Source: Candidatus Pelagibacter sp. (GTDB taxonomy: Bacteria > Pseudomonadota > Alphaproteobacteria > Pelagibacterales > Pelagibacteraceae). From it: 9,492 nt of DNA. Below are positions 6,504 to 9,492 of this stretch, in pieces. Location: the NCBI GenBank assembly GCA_028226735.1, contig JAOIYV010000021.1, positions 1 through 9,492 of the forward strand, read 5' to 3'. The notes under the pieces were generated by a model. That model was not told where the DNA came from. It made no database searches and saw nothing but the letters and a program-made list of their open reading frames with translations. The position numbers and the translations under genes were made by a program. Positions within the stretch are counted from its first letter, which is position 1; the number at the start of each line of letters is the position of its first letter.

Positions 6504-8387
6504 ATGTGTGGAATTTTTGGAGCATTAGGAAAAAATATTAAATTAAAAAAAAACTTTCTTAATAAATCTTTTTCTTTATTAAATCATAGGGGCCCCGACG
6601 ACTTTGGATGTCATACATTGAAATATGGAATTCTTTGTCACACAAGATTATCTATTTTAGATTTAGACTCTAGATCTAACCAGCCCATGACATCTAATAA
6701 TGATCGTTTTGTTTTAGTTTTTAATGGTGAAATTTACAATTATAAAGAATTACGAATTAGATACTTGAAAAATTATAATTTTAAAACATCTGGAGATACC
6801 GAAGTACTTTTAGCTTTGTTTGAAAAGTTTGGGAAAAATTTTTTAAAATTACTTAATGGAATGTTTGCCATTTGTATTTATGATAAAAAAAAAGATGAGG
6901 CATTTCTAGCAAGAGATGCATTTGGTCAAAAACCATTATTCTATACAAAAAAAAATAGTAATTTATTTTTTTCTTCGGAGGTAAAGATTTTTCGTGAAAT
7001 GAATGTGGCGTTTAATGCAAATAAATATGCATGGTATAGATATTTAATTCATGGATCTTACGATGATAATAAGGAAACTTTTTTTGAAAATATATACCAA
7101 CTTGAGCCAGGTGAAACTATTACATGGAAAAAAAATAAAGATATAATAAAAAATAAATTTTTTGTACCACAATTTTCTGTTGGTAAATCACTAAAAGATA
7201 ATTTTTCAACTGCATCTAAAAAGATAAAATTATCTATAAAAAATTCATCTAAGATACATATGAGATCAGATGTACCTGTTGGATTATGCTTATCTGGTGG
7301 ATTAGACTCTTCAATTTTATTATCTTGTATTCAATCTAATCCAGAAACTAAAAATAGAATTAGATCTTATTCCATCGAATTTGGAAAAAGTTTTTCTGAA
7401 AAAAAATGGATTAATTTAGTCAGTAAACAATACAAAGTAAAAAACAAGATGATTAATTTTTCAAAAAAAAATTTCTTAACATCTATAAAACCTATGATGT
7501 GGTTTCAGGAAGCTCCAATAGGAGGCTTAATGAATTGCGCTTTAGCAAAATTAATGTACGTAGCACAAAAAAAAGATAAAATAAAAGTTATGCAAGATGG
7601 CAGTGGACTAGATGAGCTTCTTGGCGGTTATGCGAAGCATCAAAATATTTATCTAAATTTACTTAAAAAAAAATTGCCTAAGAAGAAATATCAATTATAT
7701 TTTAAAAAATATTGTAATTTTTGGAATATTTCTGAGTTAAAAGCAGAACAATTTTTAAATTCGGAAAATAAAAAAAATACAGCTATAGATGGAACTGTTC
7801 AAATTAATAAAAATTTATATTTAAAAAATTTCATTAATAGCAAGTACAGTAATAAAATTAAAAAATTTGATAAAAGTAAATCTAAATTACACAATGAACT
7901 TTTAGACTTTTTATTTATTAGAAAAATTCCTAGGAATACAAGAATGAGAGATAGGATTTCAATGGCAAATTCGATAGAGTTAAGACTTCCCTTTTTAGAT
8001 CTTGAGCTATTTAAATATAGTATGTCAATTAAAGAGGATTTTTATTTTAAGGATGGACTTTCTAAATCAATAGCCAGAAATGCTTTTTCAAAAAATATAA
8101 TTGCTGATGTAAATTTTGCACATAAAAGATCTGTACAAGCACCTCAAACTGAATGGCTTAGATCAGAACCAATGAAAACATATATAAAAAATCTGATAAA
8201 TAGTAAGAGCTTTGCTAGAAGAGGCTTTTTTGATGTCAAAAAAGTAAAAGAAATATATAAAGACTTCTGTAAAAAAAAATTTAATAACAGTTTCTTTGTA
8301 TGGCAATGGATAAATATGGAAGAGTGGTTTAGGATGTTTGTAGATAAAAAAAATAATAAAATACATTCTTTTAATAAAATTTTTTAA
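6504..8387 (+). CDS. asnB: Asparagine synthase (glutamine-hydrolysing) family amidotransferase
   Basis: A 627-residue two-domain enzyme, close to the usual length of this family. The N-terminal glutaminase domain starts with Met-Cys-Gly-Ile-Phe, giving the catalytic Cys2 after Met removal. It continues with NHRGPDDFG (27-35), HTRLSILDL (46-54), FNGEIYNY (73-80) and SGDTE (96-100). The synthetase domain has the ATP pyrophosphatase loop SGGLDSS (264-270), EAPIGG (336-341, Glu336 the probable general base), DGSGLDELLGGY (365-376) and RISMANSIELRLPFLD (484-499). The enzyme activates a carboxylate with ATP and adds ammonia from glutamine. In a surface-glycan operon the acceptor is more likely a sugar carboxylate, such as a uronic or ulosonic acid, than free aspartate; that is an inference. 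It starts five bases after the previous stop with no Shine-Dalgarno motif, and the start is fixed because Cys must be residue 2. Confidence 0.93.
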   Translation: MCGIFGALGKNIKLKKNFLNKSFSLLNHRGPDDFGCHTLKYGILCHTRLSILDLDSRSNQPMTSNNDRFVLVFNGEIYNYKELRIRYLKNYNFKTSGDTEVLLALFEKFGKNFLKLLNGMFAICIYDKKKDEAFLARDAFGQKPLFYTKKNSNLFFSSEVKIFREMNVAFNANKYAWYRYLIHGSYDDNKETFFENIYQLEPGETITWKKNKDIIKNKFFVPQFSVGKSLKDNFSTASKKIKLSIKNSSKIHMRSDVPVGLCLSGGLDSSILLSCIQSNPETKNRIRSYSIEFGKSFSEKKWINLVSKQYKVKNKMINFSKKNFLTSIKPMMWFQEAPIGGLMNCALAKLMYVAQKKDKIKVMQDGSGLDELLGGYAKHQNIYLNLLKKKLPKKKYQLYFKKYCNFWNISELKAEQFLNSENKKNTAIDGTVQINKNLYLKNFINSKYSNKIKKFDKSKSKLHNELLDFLFIRKIPRNTRMRDRISMANSIELRLPFLDLELFKYSMSIKEDFYFKDGLSKSIARNAFSKNIIADVNFAHKRSVQAPQTEWLRSEPMKTYIKNLINSKSFARRGFFDVKKVKEIYKDFCKKKFNNSFFVWQWINMEEWFRMFVDKKNNKIHSFNKIF

Positions 8388-8393
8388 TAAAAT

Positions 8394-9492
8394 ATGATAA
8401 TTTTAGGGATTTCAGATAATCACGAAGCACACGCTTGTATTTTAAAAAATGGAAAATTATTAGCTTGTATTGCCGAAGAAAGGCTGACTAGGCTTAAAGC
8501 AGACACTGGCTATCCTTTTAAATCTATTAATAAAGTCTTAGAAATAACAAAAGTTAAACCTAAAGATATTGATCTAGTTGTATTTGCTGGATACAGAGCT
8601 GCAATGTTTTATTCGTTAATAAAACCGAGTGCCTTATTTTCAGTTCAAGATTGGTTAGATCAATGTGAAAATTACTGGAAGCCTCTTTTAATCGAAAATA
8701 AAAAAATTTCACCTATAAATGACTATTTATATTGGGAGAAAAAAAAGCCGATTATTAAAAAAAGTTATTATTATGAATTTGCCCAAAGGGCAAAAAAAAG
8801 TGATCCTAAAAATCATGCAACTATTATAAATGAAGTAAGAAAAAAAGTTGCAAGCAAGCATCTGAAAATTGAAAAGAAAAAAATAATTTTTGCAAGACAT
8901 GAAACTTGTCATCAATATTATGGATTGTATTCTCAACAAAAATTTAACAAAAATTCTATAATTTTCACTTTAGAAGGTGGTGGAGATGATAGTTCAGCAA
9001 CAATTTCGATTATAAAAGATAAAAATTTAAAAGAGGTCTTCAAAACTAACGAAGCGATGATTGGTAGGTTATATAGATATGTAACTTTACTACTAGGCAT
9101 GAAACCAGGTCAACATGAATATAAAGTTATGGGGCTAGCTCCGTATGGACAAGAATACCACGGATTAAATTCATTAAAACACTTTAGAAAGTATAATAAA
9201 GTTATAGGAACTAAAATAATAAATTTAAAAATATTCAAAGATACATTTTATTCATCCAAAGATAAATTATTGGGAGAAAGATTTGATGGCATTGCTTGGG
9301 GTTTACAAAAATTTACTGAAGAAATCATAAAAAAATGGACAGAAAATACAATTAAAAAATACAAGATAAAGAATATTATTTATTCTGGTGGTGTAGCACA
9401 AAATGTAAAAGCTTTGATGGAACTTTTTAAAATAAAAAATCTTAAATCATTATGGGCAGGACCAATACCAGGCGATGGATCTTTAGCAATTG
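8394..9492 (+). CDS. NodU/CmcH-type carbamoyltransferase, 3' partial
   Basis: Open from ATG at 8394, six bases after the previous stop, to the window end: 366 residues of an expected 550-600. The family uses carbamoyl phosphate and ATP to put a carbamoyl group on a sugar hydroxyl. The visible part is the Kae1-like ATP-binding domain: MIILGISDNHEAHACIL (1-17), AEERLTR (27-33), the metal-binding pair His169 and His173 in HETCH, LEGGGDDSSATI (193-204), GMKPGQHEYKVMGLAPYG (around 235-252), SGGVAQN (331-337) and GDGSLAI (360-366, Asp361 a probable metal ligand). In the LEGGGDD motif most relatives have Asp-Gly, here Glu194-Gly. The C-terminal YrdC-like domain lies beyond the window. A decorating role on the operon's glycan is inferred from context, as these enzymes carbamoylate Nod factors and antibiotics elsewhere. 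Confidence 0.92.
   Translation, partial: MIILGISDNHEAHACILKNGKLLACIAEERLTRLKADTGYPFKSINKVLEITKVKPKDIDLVVFAGYRAAMFYSLIKPSALFSVQDWLDQCENYWKPLLIENKKISPINDYLYWEKKKPIIKKSYYYEFAQRAKKSDPKNHATIINEVRKKVASKHLKIEKKKIIFARHETCHQYYGLYSQQKFNKNSIIFTLEGGGDDSSATISIIKDKNLKEVFKTNEAMIGRLYRYVTLLLGMKPGQHEYKVMGLAPYGQEYHGLNSLKHFRKYNKVIGTKIINLKIFKDTFYSSKDKLLGERFDGIAWGLQKFTEEIIKKWTENTIKKYKIKNIIYSGGVAQNVKALMELFKIKNLKSLWAGPIPGDGSLAI

Noticed and set aside
8163..8366. Reverse-strand open frame under the end of the amidotransferase gene
   Set aside because: It is a Phe/Ile-rich shadow of a Lys-rich coding strand without any motif.
8727..8939. Reverse-strand open frame that might look like a small membrane protein
   Set aside because: It lies wholly within the carbamoyltransferase frame, which is open to the window end with clear family motifs, including the HETCH site.

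Overview
The window is a piece of a very AT-rich bacterial chromosome, with GC at roughly a quarter by eye (not computed). It carries eight protein-coding genes, all on the + strand and packed as one probable operon. Gaps are 1 to 34 bases, and several genes overlap. TGA is used as a stop (end of the gene at 1748-2413), so the code is standard. The low GC, AAA-dominated lysine use, almost no Shine-Dalgarno sequences and dense packing resemble a streamlined marine bacterium such as the SAR11/Pelagibacter group. The content resembles a variable surface-polysaccharide island. The organism guess is an inference; no marker gene is present.

Layout: (1) 1-1713, 5'-truncated, a CMP-nonulosonate synthetase (NeuA type) fused in frame to a D-2-hydroxyacid dehydrogenase. 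(2) 1748-2413, a small family 2 glycosyltransferase. (3) 2410-3096, an unusually short NeuB-type nonulosonate synthase with no C-terminal SAF domain. (4) 3071-3799, a sugar N-formyltransferase-like protein. (5) 3801-4730, a cytoplasmic NodB-type deacetylase. (6) 4744-6498, a LIC12162-family putative transferase. (7) 6504-8387, a glutamine-dependent asparagine synthase-like amidotransferase. (8) 8394-9492, a NodU-type carbamoyltransferase cut by the window end.

Read together, NeuB would condense a sugar with phosphoenolpyruvate to give a 3-deoxy-2-ulosonic acid, and the NeuA half would activate it with CTP. The GT2 and LIC12162 proteins are candidates for adding sugars to a glycan. The deacetylase, formyltransferase, amidotransferase and carbamoyltransferase would decorate it. 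The upstream enzymes that make the NeuB substrate are not in the window, so the actual sugar cannot be named.

The most unusual points are the NeuA-dehydrogenase fusion, the minimal NeuB, and their linkage to a LIC12162 protein and four modification enzymes. No tRNA, rRNA, CRISPR array, insertion sequence, riboswitch or convincing terminator was found. There is no gene-free stretch longer than 34 bases.
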